Position numbers and translations under genes: made by a program. From Methanothrix sp. (GTDB taxonomy: Archaea > Halobacteriota > Methanosarcinia > Methanotrichales > Methanotrichaceae): a DNA stretch of 8,161 bases. The DNA is taken from NCBI GenBank assembly GCA_028708055.1, contig JAQVZT010000109.1, forward strand, positions 1 through 8,161. Direction: 5' to 3'. Of the stretch, positions 1 through 5,633 are shown piece after piece (position 1 is the first letter of the stretch; the number at the start of each line of letters is the position of its first letter). The notes below the pieces were generated by a model that was given only the letters and a program-made list of their open reading frames with translations, made no database searches and was not told the DNA's origin.

Positions 1-1122
1 CAGCTTTGACAATTCGGAGACTATATCCTCTTCTTCGGTTATGGCGAGTGCTGCTCCGCACTTGAGGCAATTTCCTACCGGAGCAGTTGATGTGGTGCGG
101 GTCTGATGCTCTGAAAAGTCGCAGCTTCTGCTGGTGCATTCGATCTTGGCTCGCGTCTTTCTCAGGTCTTCAGACAGGAGAAGAACCTCAACTGCGCCCA
201 GCTCCAGGTTATGGCGAACCTCATTTTCACCATATGCGGCGAGACCCTTGTCTGATACCAGCTCCTTCATGAAGCGGCGCATCAGCACTTTATCCTGCAT
301 CACCTCCAGATCGGAGAGCTGCTCCTGAGCGGAATCCACCAGCTCAAACAACCCCGATTCATCGGTATAGGACACATCCAGGGTGCCGATGACCTTCCTT
401 TGCAATTCATGATGGAGAAATCCGCCCTCGACAAACTCCTCTTTGGTAGGAGAGGGCCCGCCGATCAGTATGCCTTGCAGGTCCTTGGGATCGATGGGCA
501 GGAATGCTTCGTTGGCCGATTCGCCCACCCGTTTATAAAACTCATGAATGGCGATGAGACGCAGTTGCTGGAACCTGTGGCTGGACTGGCCTCCTTTTCT
601 CTGTTTGCCGGGCACAGTAGAGGTCAGGTGCTTAACCGCTTCGGTGAACTTGCCCTTCAAAATGCCGATGGTCGCCTCCCTCCGGTCGAGCACAATGAGA
701 CCGAATGTCTTTTTGTCGGCCAGCATCTCTTCCAGAGGTTCCAGGAGAAACGATGAATCGCAGTGGTACCGGTAAGTGACTATGGGATCGGGCGGCTCCA
801 TGGCCACGCTGTACATCTCAGTCTTGTTGGCTCCTGCATCCACGCTGCCGATGAATATGACCACGCCATTGGGTGGTGCCTTGGGGATTAGCTTGAGGCG
901 GGCCATGGCCGACTCAAGTGAACCCTGCACGGAAAGTCTGGTGACACGAGATTTTATGTTGGCTGCTTGCCCGTACTCCTCACGCAGCTGGCTTGTGACA
1001 TCATGGATCTGCTTATCCGGGGGGATATAGAGAGAAATCAGCTCCGTCCCTCGCCCCGTCTTGCTTCTCAGGTTATCGAGAAGACGCTTGAACTCATATT
1101 TTTCCTGTGCAGTGAACTCCAT
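1..1122 (-). CDS. prf1: Peptide chain release factor aRF1 (archaeal class-1 release factor), 3' end cut by window edge
   Basis: This cytosolic factor recognises all three stop codons in the ribosomal A site and triggers hydrolysis of the peptidyl-tRNA. Reading the minus strand from ATG at 1122 gives an open frame of 374 codons to the window edge. Domain 1 has the stop-decoding NIKS motif at residues 55-58 and a YxCxxxF motif (YHCDSSF) at 119-125. Domain 2 has the catalytic GGQ at 177-179, in the context RKGGQSSHRF. Near the end is a C-x4-C...C-x2-C set (C329, C334, C352, C355), the mini-zinc domain seen in archaeal aRF1. Family members are about 410-420 residues, so roughly 40 are missing. 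The start is supported by a GGAG element 7 nt upstream and by the usual family N-terminus. It is transcribed divergently from the TPR gene. The GGQ glutamine is normally methylated by an Mtq2-Trm112 enzyme, which is not in this window. Confidence 0.97.
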   Translation of the reverse strand, partial: MEFTAQEKYEFKRLLDNLRSKTGRGTELISLYIPPDKQIHDVTSQLREEYGQAANIKSRVTRLSVQGSLESAMARLKLIPKAPPNGVVIFIGSVDAGANKTEMYSVAMEPPDPIVTYRYHCDSSFLLEPLEEMLADKKTFGLIVLDRREATIGILKGKFTEAVKHLTSTVPGKQRKGGQSSHRFQQLRLIAIHEFYKRVGESANEAFLPIDPKDLQGILIGGPSPTKEEFVEGGFLHHELQRKVIGTLDVSYTDESGLFELVDSAQEQLSDLEVMQDKVLMRRFMKELVSDKGLAAYGENEVRHNLELGAVEVLLLSEDLRKTRAKIECTSRSCDFSEHQTRTTSTAPVGNCLKCGAALAITEEEDIVSELSKL

Positions 1123-1129
1123 CGGGAAT

Positions 1130-1162
1130 CTCCCAAAAACACTTACGGCCAAGATATAAAAG
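1130..1162 (-). promoter_or_regulatory. Candidate promoter and ribosome binding site of the aRF1 gene
   Basis: On the minus strand the sequence CTTTTATATC (1162-1153) resembles an archaeal TATA box. A start about 25 nt downstream would fall near 1131-1133, giving a leader of about ten bases. GGAG at 1133-1130 lies 7 nt before the ATG and may be the ribosome binding site, though a start at 1131-1133 would leave it at the very 5' end. A second weaker TATA-like stretch lies further upstream near 1182-1188. The assignment rests only on motif and spacing. Confidence 0.4.
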
Positions 1163-1226
1163 GCTTCTTCAAGGCCGGAATTATAACTGATCTATAGTAA
1201 CAACAAAATTCGATGTATTCAAAAAC

Positions 1227-1234
1227 TATATAAA
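1227..1234 (+). promoter_or_regulatory. TATA box of the TPR gene; implies a leaderless mRNA
   Basis: TATATAAA at 1227-1234, preceded by an A-rich BRE-like stretch (AAAAAC), is centred about 26 nt before the ATG at 1257. Archaeal transcription normally starts 24-28 nt after the TATA centre, so the first transcribed base should be at or next to the A of the ATG. No Shine-Dalgarno-like sequence lies between 1235 and 1256, which agrees with leaderless translation. Confidence 0.65.
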
Positions 1235-1240
1235 GATATA

Positions 1241-1255
1241 AGTTATCTTATAACT
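1241..1255. repeat. Inverted repeat AGTTAT-CTT-ATAACT just before the TPR start codon
   Basis: Two perfect 6-base arms, 1241-1246 and 1250-1255, flank a 3-base spacer. They lie between the TATA box and the start codon, where a bound repressor would block RNA polymerase. The TTATAACT half (1248-1255) occurs again at 1181-1188, in the middle of the divergent promoter region. It is a candidate operator, but the arms are A/T-rich and chance is possible. Confidence 0.4.
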
Positions 1256-1256
1256 C

Positions 1257-3545
1257 ATGGATCAACTGGTCGTTCTTCAGGAGATATATGCATCCCTTTC
1301 CAAAGGAGGTGATGGTCTACAAAAAATCGATAGTAGTGCCATCGAAGGAAGCTGCCCAGAATTGCTGGGCAAATTTCTGGATAGCGCCAGAAATGGCAAA
1401 ATTGATGGAGACATCAGCAGAAAACTGTCTCAGCAGCTGCAGGATGTTTATGAGCTCAAGCGGCTGGGCGACATCTGCCGGCGGGGGGGATTGCCCGAAG
1501 AGGCTGCCATTGCCTACAACCGGGCTCTGTCGCTCTGCCGTGATCCTGTTCTGCGGCCTGTGCTTCAGAATAATCTGGGTCAGGCTTTCATTCATCTGGG
1601 CGATTTGGCAAAGGCGGTCTTCTATTATAAAAAAGCCTCCGACAGCTTTTCCCGGGAAGGGGATCGCATCAGCCTCGCCCATGTTCTGGGGAACTTGGGC
1701 TCGGCTTACAGGAAGAGCGGCGAATGGGACAAAGCGATAGAACACTGCTACCGCAGCCTGAAGACCTTCGAGGAAGCGGGAGACAGACTCGGCATCGCCC
1801 AGATGACGGGAAGCCTTGGGAGGGTCTATGCCGACATGGGTGAAAAGGAGCTGGCGTCCCGATATTTCGAGAGAAGCCTGGCTGACTTTGAGAAATTGGG
1901 CGACAAGAGGAGTTCTGCCTGGGTACTGGACCAGCTCGGAAGAATTGCCGGCCAGAAGATGGACTGGGATCGGGCAGTACACTGCTTCAACTCCAGCCTC
2001 TCCCTATTTGCGTTGCAGGGCGATTCTTCAAGCCAGGGGATCGTTCTGTCCAACCTGGGACTCATCTACCTGAAGATGGGGCAGGCGACCGCTGCTCGCG
2101 AGCCTCTGGAGAGGGCGGTGGATCTTATTCCCGGTCAGATGAAGCCCGGCTATCAGAATGCCCTCTATTGCCTGGCGAAGACTTACAGCGCTCTTGCAAG
2201 AGACAAGATGCAAGATAATGGCCTGCAAAGCAGCCGCACTTTTGCCAATGAAGCCTCATGGCTATTTATCCAGGCGGCGAATCGCTATCAGGAATTGGCG
2301 TCTACCCTGGGAGAAGGACGGGCTGAGGTCAGAGTGGCCGAGGCGATTGCCCGCAGTCAATCTTATCTCGCCAAAGCCGGCGGGCCTGTCCGGGTCGAAG
2401 AGTCCCTGATGCTGCTGGAGAAGGCCCAGAAGTCCCTGGAAATTGCTTCTGAAAATGCCGACTATGTCGTCGACAAATCCGAAATACTGAATCTGCAAAG
2501 GATAATCGCCGGAATGAAGGAGTCCTATCGCATTGGGCTTCTCGCCGATGAGCCCCTGATGCAGTCGCGCGCCATGAACAACGCCCTGGACTATTTCATG
2601 GGAGCGGTTCAGGTTTGCCCCTCAGAGGAAGCGGGAGACTATCTTTACCAGGCACTAAAGAATATCAATGCCAGCCTGGATTTGCAGAGACTTGGGAGAG
2701 AATCCTCAGAGAAGCTTCAGATGGCCGCCGGGTCTCTGCGATGTGCAGAGAAGCATCTTGGCGCAAAGGGGCCGGAAGGGCAGAAGAGAAGTGCCAAACG
2801 GATTGTCCGGGCGGCAGAGATTTTGGAGGAGTCGGCAGAAAATGGCAGCCGTCCCTGTCAGGAAGTTTTGCTTGCCATTGCCAGTGTCATGGCGAGCTAT
2901 TCGCTGAGCAAGATCGATGACGTAAATCGTATGCTATTATGGGATGAGTCCCTGCATCTTTTGCCCAATAGCGAAAGGGATGAAATGGCAGTAAATATCA
3001 AGATAAATGACCTGCACGAGCCGGATGTTCAGCCCATAATGGATGCTGACCTGCCTGTGCTGGAAGTATCAAAAGAGGGGCATGAGTCAAGAGGTCTGAT
3101 CCTGGCGGATAGATGCACGGTCCCGATGAAATGCGAAGTAGCCTGCGGCGATTACCGACAGCTTCTCGTGCCGCCGGTTGGCAGGCAATTCTGTGCCCGC
3201 GAGCAGGGGATTTCGGAGCCAGAGGACAAGAGCCAAAAGCCGCAGGAGGAAGCATCTTTAGGTGCCGTGGATGAGAGATATCAGGAGATAAAGGTGGAAG
3301 AGAAATGCGAAGAGGTGAGAGAGAAAGAGGATGGAAATGCCGGGAATAACGGTACTAATGGCACTGATGGCGTTAATGATCCCGATGACATCGCGGACTT
3401 TTTGCAGGCCGCGAAAGCTCCTGAGGTTGAAAAAGAGCCTGAGCAAAGCGATTCGAGCCTCATTAAAGCCGTATTTCTCCTCAAGATCATGACGGTTCTC
3501 GTTGTTATGCTCCTTGCCATTGAAGGGATAATATACTTCATATAG
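1257..3545 (+). CDS. Tetratricopeptide (TPR) repeat protein with a C-terminal membrane anchor
   Basis: This 762-residue protein has no recognisable catalytic domain. Residues about 63-296 hold six TPRs with a regular 40-residue period. The conserved N-x-LG-x-x-Y core recurs at about 105, 145, 185, 225 and 265, and linkers such as EAGDRLG and KLGDKRS fit the long-period (LGN/MalT-like) TPR class that binds protein or peptide partners. Residues about 300-580 are helix-rich, with weaker TPR-like repeats. About 585-735 is a low-complexity, highly charged linker with an N/G/D-rich stretch at 691-711. The last 20-25 residues (about 740-762) are strongly hydrophobic and end at the stop codon, so the TPR part should face the cytoplasm while tethered to the membrane. 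The ATG at 1257 is chosen from the TATA spacing. The METTL5-type gene starts 28 nt downstream, so co-transcription is likely. It is presumably a scaffold, but the partner is unknown. Confidence 0.85.
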   Translation: MDQLVVLQEIYASLSKGGDGLQKIDSSAIEGSCPELLGKFLDSARNGKIDGDISRKLSQQLQDVYELKRLGDICRRGGLPEEAAIAYNRALSLCRDPVLRPVLQNNLGQAFIHLGDLAKAVFYYKKASDSFSREGDRISLAHVLGNLGSAYRKSGEWDKAIEHCYRSLKTFEEAGDRLGIAQMTGSLGRVYADMGEKELASRYFERSLADFEKLGDKRSSAWVLDQLGRIAGQKMDWDRAVHCFNSSLSLFALQGDSSSQGIVLSNLGLIYLKMGQATAAREPLERAVDLIPGQMKPGYQNALYCLAKTYSALARDKMQDNGLQSSRTFANEASWLFIQAANRYQELASTLGEGRAEVRVAEAIARSQSYLAKAGGPVRVEESLMLLEKAQKSLEIASENADYVVDKSEILNLQRIIAGMKESYRIGLLADEPLMQSRAMNNALDYFMGAVQVCPSEEAGDYLYQALKNINASLDLQRLGRESSEKLQMAAGSLRCAEKHLGAKGPEGQKRSAKRIVRAAEILEESAENGSRPCQEVLLAIASVMASYSLSKIDDVNRMLLWDESLHLLPNSERDEMAVNIKINDLHEPDVQPIMDADLPVLEVSKEGHESRGLILADRCTVPMKCEVACGDYRQLLVPPVGRQFCAREQGISEPEDKSQKPQEEASLGAVDERYQEIKVEEKCEEVREKEDGNAGNNGTNGTDGVNDPDDIADFLQAAKAPEVEKEPEQSDSSLIKAVFLLKIMTVLVVMLLAIEGIIYFI

Positions 3546-3573
3546 GCCGCAATAGTATCCATCTCTGGCGGAT

Positions 3574-4161
3574 ATGAAGAAAAAGCAGCTTGAGATGTTG
3601 TTGGAGAGGCTGGAGGGCTTTAGCAATCCTTCTTTTCAAAAGGAGCAGTATGCCACGCCCGCCACTGTCGCCGCAGAGATGCTCTTCCTGGCGGCGATGC
3701 GCGGGGATCTTGGCACCGTCTGCGACCTTGGCTGCGGCACGGGAGTGCTGGCCATAGGGGCAGCCCTGCTTGGAGCAAGGTCCATTGGGGTGGAGATCGA
3801 TGGCAAAGCTCTGGCCATAGCGAGGAGAAACGCAGAAAAATTGGGCGCTGATGTGGACTTCATCCGCGCCGATGTTGGATCACTGGCGCTCAAAGGCATT
3901 GAAACCGTGATTATGAATCCGCCTTTCGGGGCCCAGAAAGCGAGCAGCGGTGACCGGGCCTTTCTCAATAGCGCCCGAAATATCGCCCGGACGATCTACT
4001 CTTTGCACAATCAGGGAAGCGAGGGGTTCGTAAAAAGCTTTATGAAACCCTGCATCGTTCAGGAGATTTATCGCATCCCCTTTCCCTTGAAGAGATGCTT
4101 TGACTTCCATAGCCAGGATACCAAGGTCATTGGGGTTGAGCTATATAGAATAACATGCTAG
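3574..4161 (+). CDS. METTL5-type rRNA N6-adenine methyltransferase
   Basis: This 195-residue class I SAM-dependent methyltransferase resembles eukaryotic METTL5, which makes N6-methyladenosine in helix 44 of small-subunit rRNA together with the activator TRMT112. The N-terminus KKKQLEMLLERLEGF and the EQYATPATVAAEML segment match the family start. SAM motif I is DLGCGTG (51-57), and an acidic residue follows in VEID (73-76). The catalytic NPPFG (115-119) is the [ND]PP[FY] signature of amino-group methylation. YSLH (142-145) is a further METTL5 hallmark. Length is normal. No strong ribosome binding site precedes the ATG, which lies 28 nt after the TPR gene, so it is probably expressed from the upstream promoter. 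By homology the substrate would be 16S rRNA with archaeal Trm112 as partner; neither partner nor target can be seen here. The stop codon is the first TAG of the tandem repeat that follows. Confidence 0.88.
   Translation: MKKKQLEMLLERLEGFSNPSFQKEQYATPATVAAEMLFLAAMRGDLGTVCDLGCGTGVLAIGAALLGARSIGVEIDGKALAIARRNAEKLGADVDFIRADVGSLALKGIETVIMNPPFGAQKASSGDRAFLNSARNIARTIYSLHNQGSEGFVKSFMKPCIVQEIYRIPFPLKRCFDFHSQDTKVIGVELYRITC
4142..4149 (+). promoter_or_regulatory. Candidate TATA box for csl4-rpoL inside the METTL5 gene end
   Basis: TATATAGA at 4142-4149 lies in the last codons of the methyltransferase gene and would start transcription near 4170, inside the tandem repeats. Two TATA-like copies of TTTAGATA within the repeats (4175-4182 and 4197-4204) are weaker alternatives. 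Which of them, if any, is used cannot be told from the sequence; read-through from the upstream gene is also possible. Confidence 0.3.
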
Positions 4162-4202
4162 AGTTTGGCTAGAGTTTAGATAGAGCTTAGCTAGAGTTTA
4201 GA
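4159..4202 (+). repeat. Four tandem copies of an 11-bp repeat (TAGAGTTTAGA type)
   Basis: The units are TAGAGTTTGGC (4159-4169), TAGAGTTTAGA (4170-4180), TAGAGCTTAGC (4181-4191) and TAGAGTTTAGA (4192-4202), followed by a decayed TACTAGCAG. The first TAG is the stop codon of the METTL5-type gene. Because 11 is not a multiple of three, the repeated TAG supplies stops in all three plus-strand frames. The period is close to one helical turn, so a protein would meet each copy on the same face of the DNA. The rest of the gap, 4203-4278, holds nothing else I recognise. Confidence 0.85.
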
Positions 4203-4279
4203 TACTAGCAGTTCATGATGCTGAAGATGAAACGATTGAGGATGAAACTGGATTTAACGCGCTTCATAAAGAATTCATT

Positions 4280-4284
4280 GAGGA
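4280..4284 (+). promoter_or_regulatory. Ribosome binding site that decides the csl4 start
   Basis: GAGGA at 4280-4284 touches the first of three consecutive ATG codons (4285, 4288, 4291). Only the third has a normal spacer, 6 nt, so 4291 is the preferred start. Confidence 0.6.
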
Positions 4285-4290
4285 ATGATG

Positions 4291-4848
4291 ATGGACGGTA
4301 TCTTTGTGCTTCCTGGTGATGTGGTTGGATCGACCGAGGAGTTTGTTCCCGGTGATTGCACCTATGCTCGATCAGGAACGATTTTTGCATCAACCGCTGG
4401 CCTGGTCAAGATAGATTCGAGGGCCAGGTCTGCGAGTGTCATACCCAAGACCAATGCTCCGGTAAAGCTCTCTCAGGGCGATATAGTGGTAGGAGAGGTA
4501 ATTGATCTCAAGGACAGCCTGGTAATTGTCTCCCTGGCCTTTAAAAAGGGGCATGAAGACAGGCCACTTTCAGATGAGGAGGCGACCATTCACATATCCA
4601 ATGTGAGAAACTCTTATGTCAAAGATCTGCGCCACCTTTTCTCGGTTCGCGATATCCTCAAGGCCAAGATCATCGACGACCGGCAGATGAGGCTTTCCAC
4701 GAGCGACGAGGATCTGGGCGTGATCAAGGCCTACTGCAATCGCTGTCTGGCCGGTCTGGTCAAGAAGGATAACAAACTGATCTGTCCCAACTGCGCCAAT
4801 ACCGAGACGCGCAAAATGAGTTCTGCCTATGGTCTGGGTGTGGTTTGA
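4291..4848 (+). CDS. csl4: Exosome complex RNA-binding subunit Csl4
   Basis: Csl4 is one of the cap subunits of the archaeal exosome. It sits on the Rrp41-Rrp42 ring and helps guide RNA into 3'-to-5' degradation or tailing, and it links the core to DnaG. From the third ATG the protein is 185 residues. The N-terminal domain opens with DGIFVLPGDVVGSTEEF, the family signature, and is followed by a central S1-type beta-barrel (about 55-140). A C-terminal zinc ribbon has C149-x2-C152 and C165-x2-C168. Length and order are typical. Three ATG codons stand in tandem, and starts at 4285 or 4288 would add only one or two methionines. The gene overlaps rpoL by one base (TGATG), so the two should be translationally coupled. 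Pairing exosome and RNA polymerase genes puts RNA synthesis and decay under shared control. Confidence 0.95.
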   Translation: MDGIFVLPGDVVGSTEEFVPGDCTYARSGTIFASTAGLVKIDSRARSASVIPKTNAPVKLSQGDIVVGEVIDLKDSLVIVSLAFKKGHEDRPLSDEEATIHISNVRNSYVKDLRHLFSVRDILKAKIIDDRQMRLSTSDEDLGVIKAYCNRCLAGLVKKDNKLICPNCANTETRKMSSAYGLGVV

Positions 4849-5123
4849 TGAATCTCAAGATTATCAAGAAAACGGACAATCAGGCCGTTATCGAGTTTGT
4901 AGGGGAAGGGCATACCATCCTGAACCTGCTGCGGACCGAACTGCTGGCTGACGAACGGGTGCTGATGGCAACCTATGACACCAAGTTTCCCATAATGGAT
5001 AACCCCGTCTTCCATCTCACGACCTCTGGTGCGGACCCAATTGTTGTTCTGAGGGAAGCGACAGGCCGGATCATCGGTCAATGCGAAGAGTTTTCCAGGC
5101 AGTACGCTGATGCCGTGAAGTAG
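4848..5123 (+). CDS. rpoL: DNA-directed RNA polymerase subunit L (Rpo11)
   Basis: RpoL/Rpo11 pairs with RpoD/Rpo3 to form the assembly platform of archaeal RNA polymerase, equivalent to Rpb11 and to part of the bacterial alpha dimer. The 91-residue protein starts MNLKIIKKTDN. It has the family segment GEGHTILNLLRTELL (about 18-32), then the DP-x-x-L segment (DPIVVLREA, about 63-71) and a C-terminal helix. Length is normal. ATG at 4848 overlaps the csl4 stop as TGATG, and there is no good ribosome binding site of its own, so reinitiation after csl4 is likely. A TTG three bases upstream would add one residue but is less likely. A terminator begins at the stop codon, so csl4-rpoL forms the end of a transcription unit. 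Confidence 0.95.
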   Translation: MNLKIIKKTDNQAVIEFVGEGHTILNLLRTELLADERVLMATYDTKFPIMDNPVFHLTTSGADPIVVLREATGRIIGQCEEFSRQYADAVK

Positions 5124-5179
5124 CGGCAAAGAGGTCTTCCCGGCAGGAAAGGCCGCTTTTTTATCAATTATCATTTTTT
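5122..5179 (+). terminator. Terminator after rpoL: GC hairpin with two oligo-T tracts
   Basis: AGCGGC (5122-5127, overlapping the stop codon) pairs with GCCGCT (5152-5157). Inside, TTCC and GGAA around CGGCA can form a second short stem. Six Ts follow at 5157-5162 and another six at 5174-5179. Oligo-T tracts alone can terminate archaeal transcription, so the stem may be accessory. Confidence 0.65.
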
Positions 5180-5260
5180 CGACCGCAGCAGACTGCTATA
5201 TTCATATCGTTTGATCATTTATCTGAGTCGAATTTGTCGGCGAGCACAGCATTTGCATTC

Positions 5261-5280
5261 ATCAGATTTTTCTGATTTTT
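5261..5280 (+). other. Perfect inverted repeat ATCAGA-TTTT-TCTGAT followed by TTTT
   Basis: Six-base arms at 5261-5266 and 5271-5276 flank TTTT, and a further TTTT follows. It ends 8 nt before the TATA-like element of the cysteine-rich regulator gene, so it could be a DNA-binding site next to the BRE/TATA region. It is also compatible with a weak second terminator. The rest of the 217-base gap (5180-5260) shows nothing else recognisable. Confidence 0.45.
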
Positions 5281-5282
5281 CC

Positions 5283-5297
5283 AAAAACTTTATCTAT
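5283..5297 (+). promoter_or_regulatory. Candidate BRE/TATA promoter of the regulator-arsM-rtcA run
   Basis: AAAAAC followed by TTTATCTAT (5283-5297) resembles an A-rich BRE plus a TATA box with one deviation. Transcription would start near 5317-5320, giving a leader of about 20-25 nt that contains the ribosome binding site. It is the only good candidate between the rpoL terminator and the GTG at 5341. Confidence 0.5.
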
Positions 5298-5328
5298 TCA
5301 GAAATCGCTAGATACATCTCCGCAGAAT

Positions 5329-5333
5329 GAGGT
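5329..5333 (+). promoter_or_regulatory. Ribosome binding site that supports a GTG start at 5341
   Basis: GAGGT at 5329-5333 lies 7 nt before GTG at 5341. No in-frame ATG occurs at useful spacing, so this site is the main reason for accepting GTG as the start. Confidence 0.65.
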
Positions 5334-5340
5334 AACAGTA

Positions 5341-5622
5341 GTGACCACAAGACCAGAGAACGAATCAGAATCCTGTTGTCAGTCAAATGAGACAGGCAGT
5401 TGCTCAGTAGAATCGATTCTAACCATCGACGATAGAGGGCAGATGGTGCTGCCCAAAGATGTCCGGGAGAGGGCCGAGATCAAGCCGGGAGACAAGCTTG
5501 CCCTGCTCTGCTTGAGGAAAGGCGGCAAGGTCTGCTGCTTATCTTTGATCAAGGTGGATGTGCTTGAAGGCATGGTAAAGTCGCGGCTGGGGCCGGTGAT
5601 GAACGAGGCTTTTCAGGAATAA
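5341..5622 (+). CDS. Cysteine-rich AbrB-type protein, HgcAB-associated (HgcC) family
   Basis: This 93-residue protein starts at GTG. The N-terminal 24 residues are acidic and carry C12, C13 and C21. Residues about 25-72 form a SpoVT/AbrB-type swapped-hairpin DNA-binding domain, with the signature LTIDDRGQMVLPKDVRERAEIKPGDKLAL split over 27-55. Three more cysteines lie in it or at its edge (C57, C65, C66). I recognise this arrangement as the family annotated as HgcAB-associated protein, named for its neighbours in mercury methylators; its biochemical role is not settled. Here the neighbour is arsM, 11 nt downstream, and no hgcA or hgcB is visible. The likely role is a metal- or metalloid-responsive autoregulator of the operon, with paired cysteines as the sensing site; that is inference. 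An antitoxin is the main alternative for such a small AbrB protein, but no toxin gene adjoins it. Confidence 0.82.
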   Translation: MTTRPENESESCCQSNETGSCSVESILTIDDRGQMVLPKDVRERAEIKPGDKLALLCLRKGGKVCCLSLIKVDVLEGMVKSRLGPVMNEAFQE

Positions 5623-5633
5623 GAGGTGGAAAA

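Noticed and set aside
400..756. A 118-codon plus-strand open frame inside the aRF1 gene
   Set aside because: It lies opposite a clearly conserved aRF1 sequence with NIKS and GGQ motifs and encodes nothing recognisable.
1288..1740. A 150-codon overlapping plus-strand frame near the AGGAGGTGAT motif
   Set aside because: The motif touches the internal ATG at 1312 with no spacer and the translation looks like out-of-frame TPR sequence.
1317..1982. A 221-codon minus-strand open frame inside the TPR gene
   Set aside because: It mirrors the regular TPR coding sequence, has no family resemblance and no promoter or ribosome binding site.
3258..3626. A 122-codon minus-strand frame across the TPR end and METTL5 start
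   Set aside because: Its apparent hydrophobic character comes from reading the charged linker and anchor codons backwards; both plus-strand genes explain the region.
4159..4202. CRISPR-like array
   Set aside because: The units are 11 bp, contiguous and without spacers.
4214..4318. A roughly 34-codon frame starting ATGATG upstream of csl4
   Set aside because: It has no ribosome binding site and no recognisable product, and it overlaps the csl4 start out of frame.
4845..4850. TTG start for rpoL one codon before the ATG
   Set aside because: The ATG at 4848 gives the usual family N-terminus and the common TGATG coupling.
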